The notes under the pieces: generated by a model
What the model was told of the DNA's origin: nothing
The model's database searches: none
The model's input: only the letters and a program-made list of their open reading frames with translations
In this document: positions 16,813-24,259 of the stretch, one piece after another
How the letters are laid out: every line of letters begins with the position of its first letter
How positions within the stretch are numbered: position 1 is the stretch's first letter
Translations under genes and position numbers: made by a program
Origin: Lachnospiraceae bacterium
GTDB lineage: Bacteria; Bacillota; Clostridia; Lachnospirales; Lachnospiraceae
Reading direction: 5' to 3'
Length of the DNA: 43,006 bases
NCBI GenBank assembly: GCA_016281335.1
Contig: JAEEIK010000105.1
Location: forward strand, 1 to 43,006

Positions 16813-18753
16813 TTACAATTCCTCAAGCCAGAGATTTACAGTCGCATCACTGGGCATGCGCCAGTCTCCTCTCGGAGAAAGAGTGACCGAACCGACTTTA
16901 GGTCCGTCGGGCAGGCAGCTTCTTTTGAACTGCTGCGAGAAAAATCTCTTAAAGAATTTCCTTCCCGCATCCCTTACTTCATCCTCTGTCAGCTCCGGAT
17001 ATGCGCTCAGGGCATAGGCTGCACATCTGGCTGGTTCGAAACCGTAACGCAGAGTGTAATAAAGGAAGAAGTCATTCAGATCGTACTTTCCTATCTTCTC
17101 CTCCGTCTTCTGTGCGATCACGCCGTCTTTGTTAGGTGTCAGTTCCGGTGTGATAGGCGTATCACAGATATCAAGCAGTACTTTCGCAAGTCCGGCGTCC
17201 CCGCAGAACTGTGCATAGGATCTGCAGATAAACTTCACCAGCGTCTTCGGCACCGATGCATTCACCGCATACATAGACATGTGATCACCGTTATAGGTGC
17301 ACCAGCCGAGAGCCAGCTCCGACAGGTCTCCGGTACCGACCACCAGCGCGTTGTTCATATTTGCCGCATCCATCAGCAGATAGGTCCTCATCCTCGCCTG
17401 GGCATTTTCATATGCAACATCCCCCTCACCCATGTAGCCCGGCTCATGTCCCAGCTGTTTTAGATGCAGGTCTACACCTTCCTTGATGGCTATCTCATAC
17501 TCCTCATCAGCTAAGAGTCTCATCAGTTTCTTTGCGTTCTCATAGGTACGGCCGGAAGTATTGCCTTCGTTCGGCATCGTATATGCCATGATGCGTATAT
17601 CTTCTATAAGCTTCTTTGCTTCCGCGCAGACTATAAGCGCAAGGGTGGAATCCAGCCCGCCCGATATTCCTATCACCAGGTTCTTTATCCCGCTTGCCCT
17701 TACTCTTGTAGCCAGCCCGTTTGCCTGTATCTTAAGTATCATTCTGCATCTTTCATCCCTTGCATTGTTATCAGCCGGTACAAAAGGATTTCTTGGGATG
17801 AAGTGATCCTGTTCTTTTATGATCGCTGCCAGTTCTCCTATGCTGCATCTGTCTTTTCCCACAGACTGTATACTTACACCGACTCTCCTGTATTCACCGG
17901 CAGGATCATTCTCATATGTATTTTGTCTTCTTCTGTTATGCATGATGCAGCCAAGATCGATCAGCGCAGTTTCAGCATGCGGATATACAGGAAAAATGCT
18001 TTCTTTCAGCACGCTGCCGTTCTGCGCGATTATACTGTGTCCGGAAAACACCATATCAGTGCTGCTCTCATTTGTTCCTGCCGAAGAATAGATATATGCG
18101 CAGTAGCAGGAGCCGCTCTGCTGTTTGACAAGTTCCCGTCTGTATTCCTGTTTGCCTATCAGTTCATCCGAAGCAGAAAGGTTCGCGATCATATTTGCGC
18201 CGGCGAGGGCAGCATGAGTACTGGGTTTATCCGGCACCCACAGATCTTCGCACAGTTCAACTCCGAGTACGGCACCGGAAATCGGATCCTCCGCAAGTAT
18301 ATCGCTTCCGAAAGGAATATCTTCATTTCCTATCTTTATAACTCTTTCCTTCAGTCCCCTTCCTGATGCAAACCAGCGGCATTCATAGAACTCGCTGTAA
18401 TTCGGCAGGAAGGATTTCGGTATGACAGCTTTTATCTTTCCCTGTGAAAGCAGGGCAGCGCAATTGTATATGCAATTATCAAAACGAAGCGGCAATCCGA
18501 CCACCGCCGTTAATGCATATTTTTCGGTTTCTTTTGCAATGTCGGACAAAGCATTTTCCGAACTCTCAAGCAGCAATTCACTTTCGAAAAGATCTGCACA
18601 GGTATATCCGGTAATACTCAGTTCCGGAAATACCACCAGTCCGCATGTTTTCAGTTCTCTTATCATTTCGATGATACGCCCGGTATTGTACTTTACATCT
18701 CCGATCCTTAACTCAGGCACTGCAGCTGCCGCTTTGATAAGCTTATTTTTCAT
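16813..18753 (-). CDS. nadE: Glutamine-dependent NAD+ synthetase
   Basis: 646 residues from the ATG at 18753; a GTG at 18762 would add three but lies only four bases after AAGG. The N-terminal nitrilase-type glutaminase domain (about 1-270) has its Glu in FPELSITGY, Lys in PKSFLPNYSEFYE and Cys in GVELCEDLW. The C-terminal synthetase has the ATP-pyrophosphatase loop GISGGLDST, then GEGDVAYENAQARMR and ALGWCTYNGDHMSMY. It makes NAD+ from deamido-NAD, ATP and glutamine in the cytoplasm. Length and order fit the bacterial two-domain enzyme. It follows the PEP/pyruvate-binding gene by about 20 bases on the minus strand, so the two are probably co-transcribed. Confidence 0.96.
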   Translation of the reverse strand: MKNKLIKAAAAVPELRIGDVKYNTGRIIEMIRELKTCGLVVFPELSITGYTCADLFESELLLESSENALSDIAKETEKYALTAVVGLPLRFDNCIYNCAALLSQGKIKAVIPKSFLPNYSEFYECRWFASGRGLKERVIKIGNEDIPFGSDILAEDPISGAVLGVELCEDLWVPDKPSTHAALAGANMIANLSASDELIGKQEYRRELVKQQSGSCYCAYIYSSAGTNESSTDMVFSGHSIIAQNGSVLKESIFPVYPHAETALIDLGCIMHNRRRQNTYENDPAGEYRRVGVSIQSVGKDRCSIGELAAIIKEQDHFIPRNPFVPADNNARDERCRMILKIQANGLATRVRASGIKNLVIGISGGLDSTLALIVCAEAKKLIEDIRIMAYTMPNEGNTSGRTYENAKKLMRLLADEEYEIAIKEGVDLHLKQLGHEPGYMGEGDVAYENAQARMRTYLLMDAANMNNALVVGTGDLSELALGWCTYNGDHMSMYAVNASVPKTLVKFICRSYAQFCGDAGLAKVLLDICDTPITPELTPNKDGVIAQKTEEKIGKYDLNDFFLYYTLRYGFEPARCAAYALSAYPELTEDEVRDAGRKFFKRFFSQQFKRSCLPDGPKVGSVTLSPRGDWRMPSDATVNLWLEEL

Positions 18754-18775
18754 TTCATTCACCCGGCCTTTCTTT

Positions 18776-21352
18776 TCACTTGGTAAAAGCGATCACTAAA
18801 TGTTCGTTTGCTATATCGTTATATACCGCACACTTGCGGCTGCTTACATCATATACATGAACGATATCCTTAAGCATTTCCTTATCCTCGAAATCTCCGA
18901 CTATATCCGGAAAAGCTTCCAGTTTTTCCGGAGAGTAATGCAGAGTTTTTTCGTTGTGGAACACAGCAGTATAGAGTATCTGCGCTTCTACCAGATCCTG
19001 GAAGATATGGCTTCCGTAAGACAGTTCCGGATTATATCCTGCCTTTGTTTCCTCAGTCTCACATATCACTTCAAAAGCGCTGATATCCGAAAAAGTTGTG
19101 GGCACTCCGAGTTCGGGTGAAGAAGTTCCCACCCTTCCCGGAACTATCAGCATCAGATGCTTGTTCATATCACGATAATGCCAGCTGATCTTTGAGATCA
19201 GTCTTGCTGCCAGATCTTTTTCCTTATAAGGCATGTTGTAATATTTCACGGGATCAACAAGAACTATGATATCAAGCTCCGTGGTCCTGCACATTCCCAT
19301 GGATGCTCCTCTGCTCTCCAGCAGTATGTCAGTATCCTTTATTCCGGCAGGAACAACGGTACCGCCCTCTGTTTTCTGTACCTGCAGGGGCCTGCACTGC
19401 AGCAGGTCTACCGAGTATTCTCCGTTCTCCAAAATGTTGATCGTAAACTCCGTATCTACCGGATACTCATATTCCTCCTGTATGCAATGAAGCATCCTTC
19501 GCATCTTTTCCATCAGTTCTTTATTCGCTACGAGTCCTTTGCAGGATATGAATTTCACCTGCCTGCTGATGCCTCTTTCGTACAGCCGATTCTCTGCTTC
19601 ATAGTCATGCTCCAGCAGTATCTTATCCAGATACTTTGGCATATCTTTTTCCAATACATCCAGCGCGAATCTTTTCAGGGAACGTTCCTGCATGTTTATC
19701 ACTTCAGCCTTTCCCTGTGAGAACTTATGCTTGTCAGCGGAAGAAGAGTAGGAGGTCTTTTCCGGCATATCCAGATTGACTATCCTCGGATATGAACCTT
19801 CGGTGCGATCTACTGCCGAGGTTCCGAGTCCCATCACCAGTCTTAACATGCCTGCAGTCGGATCACTGTCCTTCATGATCCTGTATGGACTGTAGGAATA
19901 GCCCACACCTGCGGCGCAGGGCATGTAGTTCATTCCGTAATAGGATCCGGACACACGCTGTATCAGCAGCGCCATCTGTTCATCTCTCTTGTCAAGGCCG
20001 CGTCTTTTACGATAGTCAAGGGCCGAAAGGCTCATGGAACTTGCGTATACGATCTTGATCGCGTGCTCGAATTCTTCAAGACGTTCCTCGAGACTGCCCC
20101 TGTTCACGCAGAATACCGATTCATATTTACCTGCAAAGGCATTTCCGAAACCATCTTCCAGTATAGAGCTTGAACGTATGATATAGGGATCCTGCCCATA
20201 GTATTCGATGATCCTCACGAACTGTTCACGCATGGCCTCCGAGAAGACTCCCCCCATTATCCTGTTTGCAAATTCTTCTGCAAGGGTAAAGTATCCCTCT
20301 TCGGTACGCTGCTTTATCCTGGTATCCCAGAGATTGTTGTCAACGATATATGTATAGTAAAGATCGGAGCCTACATAGAAAGAGTCGTGGGGTTCCAGCA
20401 CTTCACTGATATCAGCTTCCTTATTTCTTATGATGGCTCTGGCCAGCAGCATGCCGCAGGCCTTGCCTCCTATCATACCTGTCCCCACCATGTGATCCCT
20501 TACCGCAAAATAATCTTCAGCAGTAAAATGCTTTTTAACCATCTCACGCATTTTGGCATCCCGGGTCATCATGATATTGCACATGGATATACAGTCCTCG
20601 GTGATATCCATTCCGTTTTCTCTCATAAGCTTTACGCGGTTAAAGAAACGGTCCCAGGAATCCGAATACTGTTCCTGGGCGGAACGCTGGGCTGCTCCGA
20701 GAGTCTGATAAAACCTGCTGGATCTCACTCCGTCAAGGATCGGTCTGAACTCTCCGCTTTCCGGATCATAGGTATGCGGAAGGAACATGGTATCTGAATT
20801 TCTGTTCCATACTTTTTCGGGACGTACATAGATATTCTTTTTATCGGAATATACATCAAAGAAAAGCTGGGTGGTATTCAGTATCTTGTTGATAGCCTGT
20901 ACCGAATGCTTTCCCCTGATGATCGGAAAGAACGCCACGGTATCAAGTATAAAGAGAAAAGGACAGGTCACTCTGAAGAAATTTCCCATCATCAGGTCCG
21001 TGGCCCAGGCGGTCTGCAGTTCCGACAGGCAGTCGAAAACATAGAAGGCATCCTTTCCTTCCTTTTCTATCACATTATGGATATCAACAGTGAAGTTCTC
21101 AAAGCGATGAGAAAGAGCCACTTCAACTGTTTTTATTTCAGGCCTGTCCTCTATCAGCCGTTCGTGACTTGCGAAACGGAAGTAAATGATATTTCGTTTG
21201 TCCTCTATGGCCTGCTTTACATAGGGTTCCATGAAAAGCTTAAACTCGGACAGCTCCGACACACGCCACACCACGTTATCACCGAGCCTGATATTATCAA
21301 GGGCCGTATCCATCTCCGGTATTCCGCTCTTTACTCTGTCAAAAGCTGCCAT
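18776..21352 (-). CDS. PEP/pyruvate-binding (PPDK N-terminal) domain protein with degenerate RecA/KaiC-like N-terminus
   Basis: 858 residues from the ATG at 21352, which has GGAGG seven bases upstream. Upstream in-frame codons run through a terminator hairpin and are rejected as coding. Residues about 1-230 resemble a KaiC/RecA-like fold (KSGIPEMDTALDNIRLGDNVVWRV, AFYVFDCLSEL) but lack a GxxxxGK[ST] loop. Residues about 300-690 carry the ATP-grasp PEP/pyruvate-binding domain: GGKACGMLLARA, IIRSSSILEDGFGNAFAGKYESV, MGLGTSAVDRTEGSYPR, and closing TEFTINI...DLLQCRPLQVQ. The swivelling phosphohistidine domain and PEP-binding barrel of PEP synthase or PPDK are absent; the last 170 residues are unassigned. 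So it is unlikely to be a complete PEP synthase. It is divergent from the RelA/SpoT-like gene and leads an operon with nadE. Confidence 0.9.
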   Translation of the reverse strand: MAAFDRVKSGIPEMDTALDNIRLGDNVVWRVSELSEFKLFMEPYVKQAIEDKRNIIYFRFASHERLIEDRPEIKTVEVALSHRFENFTVDIHNVIEKEGKDAFYVFDCLSELQTAWATDLMMGNFFRVTCPFLFILDTVAFFPIIRGKHSVQAINKILNTTQLFFDVYSDKKNIYVRPEKVWNRNSDTMFLPHTYDPESGEFRPILDGVRSSRFYQTLGAAQRSAQEQYSDSWDRFFNRVKLMRENGMDITEDCISMCNIMMTRDAKMREMVKKHFTAEDYFAVRDHMVGTGMIGGKACGMLLARAIIRNKEADISEVLEPHDSFYVGSDLYYTYIVDNNLWDTRIKQRTEEGYFTLAEEFANRIMGGVFSEAMREQFVRIIEYYGQDPYIIRSSSILEDGFGNAFAGKYESVFCVNRGSLEERLEEFEHAIKIVYASSMSLSALDYRKRRGLDKRDEQMALLIQRVSGSYYGMNYMPCAAGVGYSYSPYRIMKDSDPTAGMLRLVMGLGTSAVDRTEGSYPRIVNLDMPEKTSYSSSADKHKFSQGKAEVINMQERSLKRFALDVLEKDMPKYLDKILLEHDYEAENRLYERGISRQVKFISCKGLVANKELMEKMRRMLHCIQEEYEYPVDTEFTINILENGEYSVDLLQCRPLQVQKTEGGTVVPAGIKDTDILLESRGASMGMCRTTELDIIVLVDPVKYYNMPYKEKDLAARLISKISWHYRDMNKHLMLIVPGRVGTSSPELGVPTTFSDISAFEVICETEETKAGYNPELSYGSHIFQDLVEAQILYTAVFHNEKTLHYSPEKLEAFPDIVGDFEDKEMLKDIVHVYDVSSRKCAVYNDIANEHLVIAFTK

Positions 21353-21372
21353 CACCCTGCCTCCGATCTGAC

Positions 21373-21416
21373 AAAAAAAGGGCGCTCCATCCAAACGGAT
21401 GAAACGCCTTTGCTTC
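21373..21416 (-). promoter_or_regulatory. Attenuator (terminator/antiterminator) in the leader of the PPDK-like gene
   Basis: Read on the minus strand, GGCGTTTCATCC and GGATGGAGCGCC form a hairpin (outer GGCG/CGCC, inner CATCC/GGATG) followed by CTTTTTTT, an intrinsic terminator 20 bases before the gene start. Just before it GAAGC (21412-21416) can pair with GTTTC (21401-21405) across the 5' arm, giving a competing hairpin. The same element, with a compensated base-pair change, lies in the opposite leader at 21521-21559. Confidence 0.7.
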
Positions 21417-21429
21417 ATGCTCCGATTAG

Positions 21430-21458
21430 ATACTAACATTTATCACGGCGGATTGCAA
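21430..21458 (-). promoter_or_regulatory. Putative promoter of the PPDK-like/nadE operon
   Basis: On the minus strand TTGCAA (21458-21453), a 17-base spacer and TAGTAT (21435-21430). The predicted transcript would start near 21423, giving a leader of about 70 bases that contains the attenuator. Confidence 0.5.
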
Positions 21459-21463
21459 TATCA

Positions 21464-21524
21464 GATTTACGAAATAACTTGCGTTTCGCTCGCAAAAATG
21501 ATAGGATTTATACGATTTACGAAA
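21464..21524. repeat. Direct repeat GATTTACGAAA in the divergent intergenic region
   Basis: The 11-base sequence GATTTACGAAA occurs at 21464-21474 and 21514-21524, 50 bases apart. Between the copies is an inverted repeat TTGCG/CGCAA. The repeats flank the plus-strand promoter and could be regulator sites or the remains of a local duplication. Confidence 0.6.
21479..21507 (+). promoter_or_regulatory. Putative promoter of the RelA/SpoT-like gene
   Basis: TTGCGT (21479-21484), a 17-base spacer and TAGGAT (21502-21507). Transcription would begin near 21514 and give a leader of about 65 bases, mirroring the opposite promoter in both strength and leader length. Confidence 0.45.
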
Positions 21525-21559
21525 CAAAGGCGTTTCATCTCGGAGATGGAGCGCCTTTT
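21521..21559 (+). promoter_or_regulatory. Attenuator (terminator/antiterminator) in the leader of the RelA/SpoT-like gene
   Basis: AAAGGCG pairs with CGCCTTT and, inside, CATCT pairs with AGATG; TTTT follows. GAAAC (21521-21525) can instead pair with GTTTC (21532-21536), disrupting the terminator. CAAAGGCGTTTCATC and GATGGAGCGCC are identical to the copy in the opposite leader, and the inner T-A pair here is C-G there. Confidence 0.65.
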
Positions 21560-21578
21560 GTATTATGAGGAGTTTAAA

Positions 21579-22598
21579 ATGATCTCATTAAACGATTATC
21601 TGTATTCCGGTGATACGGTGCTAAAGATACTGCTGCGTTATTCCGACGATCTGAAAAAAGAAGCGATAGGCAGCGGCAATGCCATAGACCTTGCACACAG
21701 CAACTTCCTGATCCAGATCATAGAGCAGCTGGAACATACGGATTTTCTGACCTCACAGTCCAACAGGATCAAGGAGTTTTACCTGTATATGACACAGAAG
21801 TATCCCTTCTTGGCCTTCACCTTCAAGGGCAGGATCAAGTCCCTTATACGCGCCGAGGAAAAGTTCAATGCCTATGTGCTTGAGTATATATATGAGTATT
21901 ACAGGACCAACGGAAAGTTTCCGACAGATACCGAGATCAAGAGCAATATCAACTGCTTCAGGGATCTGATCGCCTACCGCATCGTTGTCTCTTTACCGGT
22001 ATGTCATGTATCGCCGGAAGAAAGCCTTGAAGATCAGGAGACAAAATATCTTTATGAGATAGCAAACATCCTGCCCGCCTTTCTTGAAGAACGTGGCTTC
22101 ACGCCGGAACTCTCAGGACATCAGAATCCGGAATACGCCGGCGCGCTAAGTGATAGTGTCCGTCAATATTACAGAGATTACGTACGTACTCCCCGTCCTT
22201 CAGGCTACCGTTCACTCCATATCACTTTTTATGATAATCATGCGAGATGTTTTACTGAAGTGCAGCTACGTACAAAAGATATGGATGACTTCGCCGAGAT
22301 CGGCGCCGCCAATCACTTCGGTTATGAGAAAAAGCAGGAAGAACATCGTGTTAAGCGGGATATCATTCAGCCGGGTGAGTGCAGGGTTTTTGATGAAGCA
22401 TATGAGAGACTGATCAAACTGCTGGAGCTTGACCTTGCCAAAGTCAACGTCAACATGTTCAAGGCTTTCAACAACCAGCTGATCAACGACGGCTGCGGTC
22501 TGTTCCGAGGCAGACAGATACAGCCTTTCGAGCATTTATCGAGATTTCAGTATGATCCTATATCCGATTATCATCTCTCATTGACGGAAAAACAATAA
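21579..22598 (+). CDS. RelA/SpoT synthetase-domain protein (putative small alarmone synthetase)
   Basis: 339 residues from the ATG at 21579, preceded by GAGGAG; the frame is open further upstream but runs through the attenuator. A helical N-terminus of about 75 residues precedes a RelA/SpoT nucleotidyltransferase domain: FKGRIKSLIRAEEKF (about 82-96), FRDLIAYRIV with Asp129, TPRPSGYRSLHITF for the GTP-binding loop, and EVQLRTKDMDDFAEIGAANH with Glu227. These match the metal and nucleotide residues of (p)ppGpp synthetases. There is no HD hydrolase, TGS or ACT domain, so it is synthetase-only, expected to transfer pyrophosphate from ATP to GDP/GTP. The insert between Asp129 and the SGYRSLH motif is long. 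It is divergent from a nucleotide-binding PPDK-like gene and shares a leader element with it. Confidence 0.88.
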   Translation: MISLNDYLYSGDTVLKILLRYSDDLKKEAIGSGNAIDLAHSNFLIQIIEQLEHTDFLTSQSNRIKEFYLYMTQKYPFLAFTFKGRIKSLIRAEEKFNAYVLEYIYEYYRTNGKFPTDTEIKSNINCFRDLIAYRIVVSLPVCHVSPEESLEDQETKYLYEIANILPAFLEERGFTPELSGHQNPEYAGALSDSVRQYYRDYVRTPRPSGYRSLHITFYDNHARCFTEVQLRTKDMDDFAEIGAANHFGYEKKQEEHRVKRDIIQPGECRVFDEAYERLIKLLELDLAKVNVNMFKAFNNQLINDGCGLFRGRQIQPFEHLSRFQYDPISDYHLSLTEKQ

Positions 22599-22609
22599 GA
22601 TGTAATAAT
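22581..22609 (+). promoter_or_regulatory. Putative promoter of the structured RNA/84-residue gene
   Basis: TTGACG (22581-22586) lies inside the end of the RelA/SpoT-like gene. After 17 bases comes AATAAT (22604-22609), preceded by TGT, an extended -10. The predicted start near 22616 coincides with the first base of a long-range RNA stem. Confidence 0.5.
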
Positions 22610-22615
22610 GATATT

Positions 22616-22846
22616 GTTCTTGGGAAGGCGATGGAGATTCTATTTCCAAAGTGAGACTTTGACTCAGTGTCGGCTTCCGATTTTGCCTAGGGCATCGGTG
22701 CGTTTTGACTTCCAAAAGAACGAATATCCGAGTCATCACAATGGTGATATAGACGTCATCTAAAGCTCGCTATTAAATACGGGCAGTGTTGCAGGGGACC
22801 GACGAATTTGTGACATGGTGATTCATCTTCGAAAGGAGGTGAAACT
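22616..22846 (+). ncRNA. Candidate structured leader RNA or small RNA, no known family recognised
   Basis: This noncoding stretch folds on inspection into a closed domain. GTTCTT and GGAAG (22616-22627) pair with CTTCC and AAGAAC (22709-22721), enclosing AAAGT/ACTTT (22648-22660) and CCGAT..GCC/GGC..ATCGG (22677-22698). Downstream are ATCAC/GTGAT (22735-22748) and GCTCG/CGGGC (22765-22784). It ends at an excellent site, AAAGGAGGTG, seven bases from the next ATG. I could not match it to a riboswitch class, T-box, tmRNA or 6S RNA. It may be a riboswitch-like leader or an independent RNA. No poly-T terminator is seen within it. Confidence 0.4.
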
Positions 22847-23101
22847 ATGTCCAAAAGTAAAGACAATATAAGTAAAGCTATTTGTTCCAATCGTTCATAT
22901 TTGTCGCCGGAAACGAAACAATTATGGATTGTGGAAAGGGCGCCGAAAAGTATGATAAATGGCAGAAATTATGTTATTAAACATCAACATCCCGGCAGAA
23001 ATCTGCATACTCAAGCATACGCCTTATCTATCGAATCAGCTATAAAGAAAATACGTAAACATGAAGAATGGGCAATGAGACAAAAAAGAATGCAGTTGTA
23101 G
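22847..23101 (+). CDS. Small basic protein of unknown function
   Basis: 84 residues with a near-perfect ribosome binding site (AAAGGAGGTG, seven bases from the ATG), which is the main reason to accept it. It is basic and soluble, with a KHQHPGRNLHTQAYALSIESAIKKIRKHEEW core. The C-terminal half is probably one long helix. I recognise no family. Its base use is more AT-rich than the genes around it, as is that of the next gene, suggesting different origin. It sits behind the structured leader described at 22616. Confidence 0.65.
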   Translation: MSKSKDNISKAICSNRSYLSPETKQLWIVERAPKSMINGRNYVIKHQHPGRNLHTQAYALSIESAIKKIRKHEEWAMRQKRMQL

Positions 23102-23144
23102 CGGAATTTGTATCTAATAATAGTATTGGGAAAGGAGAACAAGC

Positions 23145-23525
23145 ATGATCAATATATCAAAAAATAGCATATTTAATCTTAAGCCTATTGAAATTGAAGA
23201 GATACGTTCAGAGGTGAATGGGTTATTGATTCCGGGGGAAGAGATAATAAGCGCATTTAAAACAGTAAGAGACCAAATGATCTTTACAGATAAAAGAATC
23301 ATATCTGTCGACATACAGGGACTCACCGGAACAAGAAAATCATATTCATCCTTACCCTATTCGAAAGTACAGTTTTTTGCGGTACAGACCCCCGGCCTGC
23401 TTGAGATTGTTCCTGATTCAGAATTGGTACTTTCTTTTGCTAACGGCTTTACAGCAACGTTTGAATTTAAGGGAAATACGAATATTATTGCTCTTAGTCA
23501 GGTATTAGCAAAGTATATACTGTAA
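23145..23525 (+). CDS. Bacterial PH-domain protein (bPH_1-like)
   Basis: 126 residues; AAAGGAG seven bases before the ATG. From about residue 30 it reads as a bacterial pleckstrin-homology domain: GEEIISAFKTVRDQMIFTDKRIISVDIQGLTGTRKSYSSLPYSKVQFFAVQTPG, followed by ELVLSFANGFTATFEFKG and a closing helix. DQMIFTDKRIISVD...GLTGTRK is typical of the YvbH/bPH_1 family (Pfam PF08000), cytoplasmic proteins of unknown role. Nothing in the neighbours defines its partner. AT-rich compared with its surroundings. Confidence 0.88.
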   Translation: MINISKNSIFNLKPIEIEEIRSEVNGLLIPGEEIISAFKTVRDQMIFTDKRIISVDIQGLTGTRKSYSSLPYSKVQFFAVQTPGLLEIVPDSELVLSFANGFTATFEFKGNTNIIALSQVLAKYIL

Positions 23526-23570
23526 CAATGATGCATGAATACACAAACAGTTACTTGGTAAGGGATATTT

Positions 23571-23936
23571 ATGAAACGCATCTATTTTTACACAAAGAAT
23601 ACCGGAAAAAAACAGGCAATAGAGAAACTCTGCAATGAGCAGAAGATAGAACTGTGCAGCCTTTCAGGCGGGGATGTTAACAGGACGGTGTCGGATATCT
23701 GCGGCATGCCGCTTAAGACGGCGGCTAAGCATAAGCAGGTTCCGATGCTATACGGACTTCCCGAGCTGATGTTTTTCTATGGGATCGAAGATGAAGCTTT
23801 GGAACGGTTTCTGGATGCTTATAATGAGGCAGGAATCGAAAAGATCAGGTTGAAGGCGGTGGTGACGCCCACCAATCTTAACTGGACGCTCTATGAACTT
23901 GCTGAAGAGCTTGATAAAGAAAGTGCCTTGATATGA
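23571..23936 (+). CDS. DUF3783-family protein
   Basis: 121 residues. The N-terminal half is an alpha/beta unit (RIYFYTKNTGKKQAIEKLCNEQKIEL). The C-terminal half, VPMLYGLPELMFFYGIEDEALERFLDAYNEAGIEKIRLKAVVTPTNLNWTLYELAEEL, is the DUF3783 signature known from Firmicutes; its function is unknown. It is cytoplasmic and has no catalytic residues that I can name. It has no strong ribosome binding site (GGTAAGG about 10 bases upstream). It converges on the toxin gene with a five-base gap and no visible terminator. Confidence 0.85.
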   Translation: MKRIYFYTKNTGKKQAIEKLCNEQKIELCSLSGGDVNRTVSDICGMPLKTAAKHKQVPMLYGLPELMFFYGIEDEALERFLDAYNEAGIEKIRLKAVVTPTNLNWTLYELAEELDKESALI

Positions 23937-23941
23937 GGCAT

Positions 23942-24259
23942 TTATTCTTCGATCTTTTTCCCATAATCTTCAAGGTCGTGGTAAACCCCTACGATATATA
24001 TCGTAAACTCATCGATACGGAATACTATGCGATAAGACATTCCCTGCAGAAGAGCTTCGCGATAGCCTTTGCGTGACAAGTACTGATCCTGACTCTCAGG
24101 GTAGCGGAAAGGGTTTTCCTCTAAATTACCATAAACTGCATCGAGCTCATCAACAAAACGTAATGCAGCATCGGGATTTTTCAATTTATTCTTCAGATAC
24201 GAAACAATATTATCGACAAGTTCATCTGCCCGGTCAGTGATGATCAGATCATAAACCAT
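23942..24259 (-). CDS. RelE/ParE-family toxin
   Basis: 105 residues. The helical start (YDLIITDRADELVDNIVSYLKNKLKNPDAALRFVDELDAVYGNLEENPFRYP) and the strands LLQGMSYRIVFRIDEFTIYIVGVYHDLEDYG are typical of the RelE/ParE fold, with the final His/Tyr region of this superfamily. Such toxins cut mRNA on the ribosome or block gyrase; which one applies cannot be told. It overlaps the antitoxin gene by 11 bases on the same strand, so translation is probably coupled. Confidence 0.92.
   Translation of the reverse strand: MVYDLIITDRADELVDNIVSYLKNKLKNPDAALRFVDELDAVYGNLEENPFRYPESQDQYLSRKGYREALLQGMSYRIVFRIDEFTIYIVGVYHDLEDYGKKIEE

Noticed and set aside
21353-21439. N-terminal extension of the PPDK-like protein to an upstream start
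   Set aside because: It would translate through the terminator hairpin; GGAGG is placed correctly for the ATG at 21352, where family-like sequence begins.
21399-21578. N-terminal extension of the RelA/SpoT-like protein
   Set aside because: It crosses the promoter and attenuator; GAGGAG is placed for the ATG at 21579.
22616-22846. tmRNA, 6S RNA, T-box or retron RNA
   Set aside because: No tRNA-like ends, no T-box GGTGG-type motif, no 6S-like long open duplex, and no reverse transcriptase nearby.
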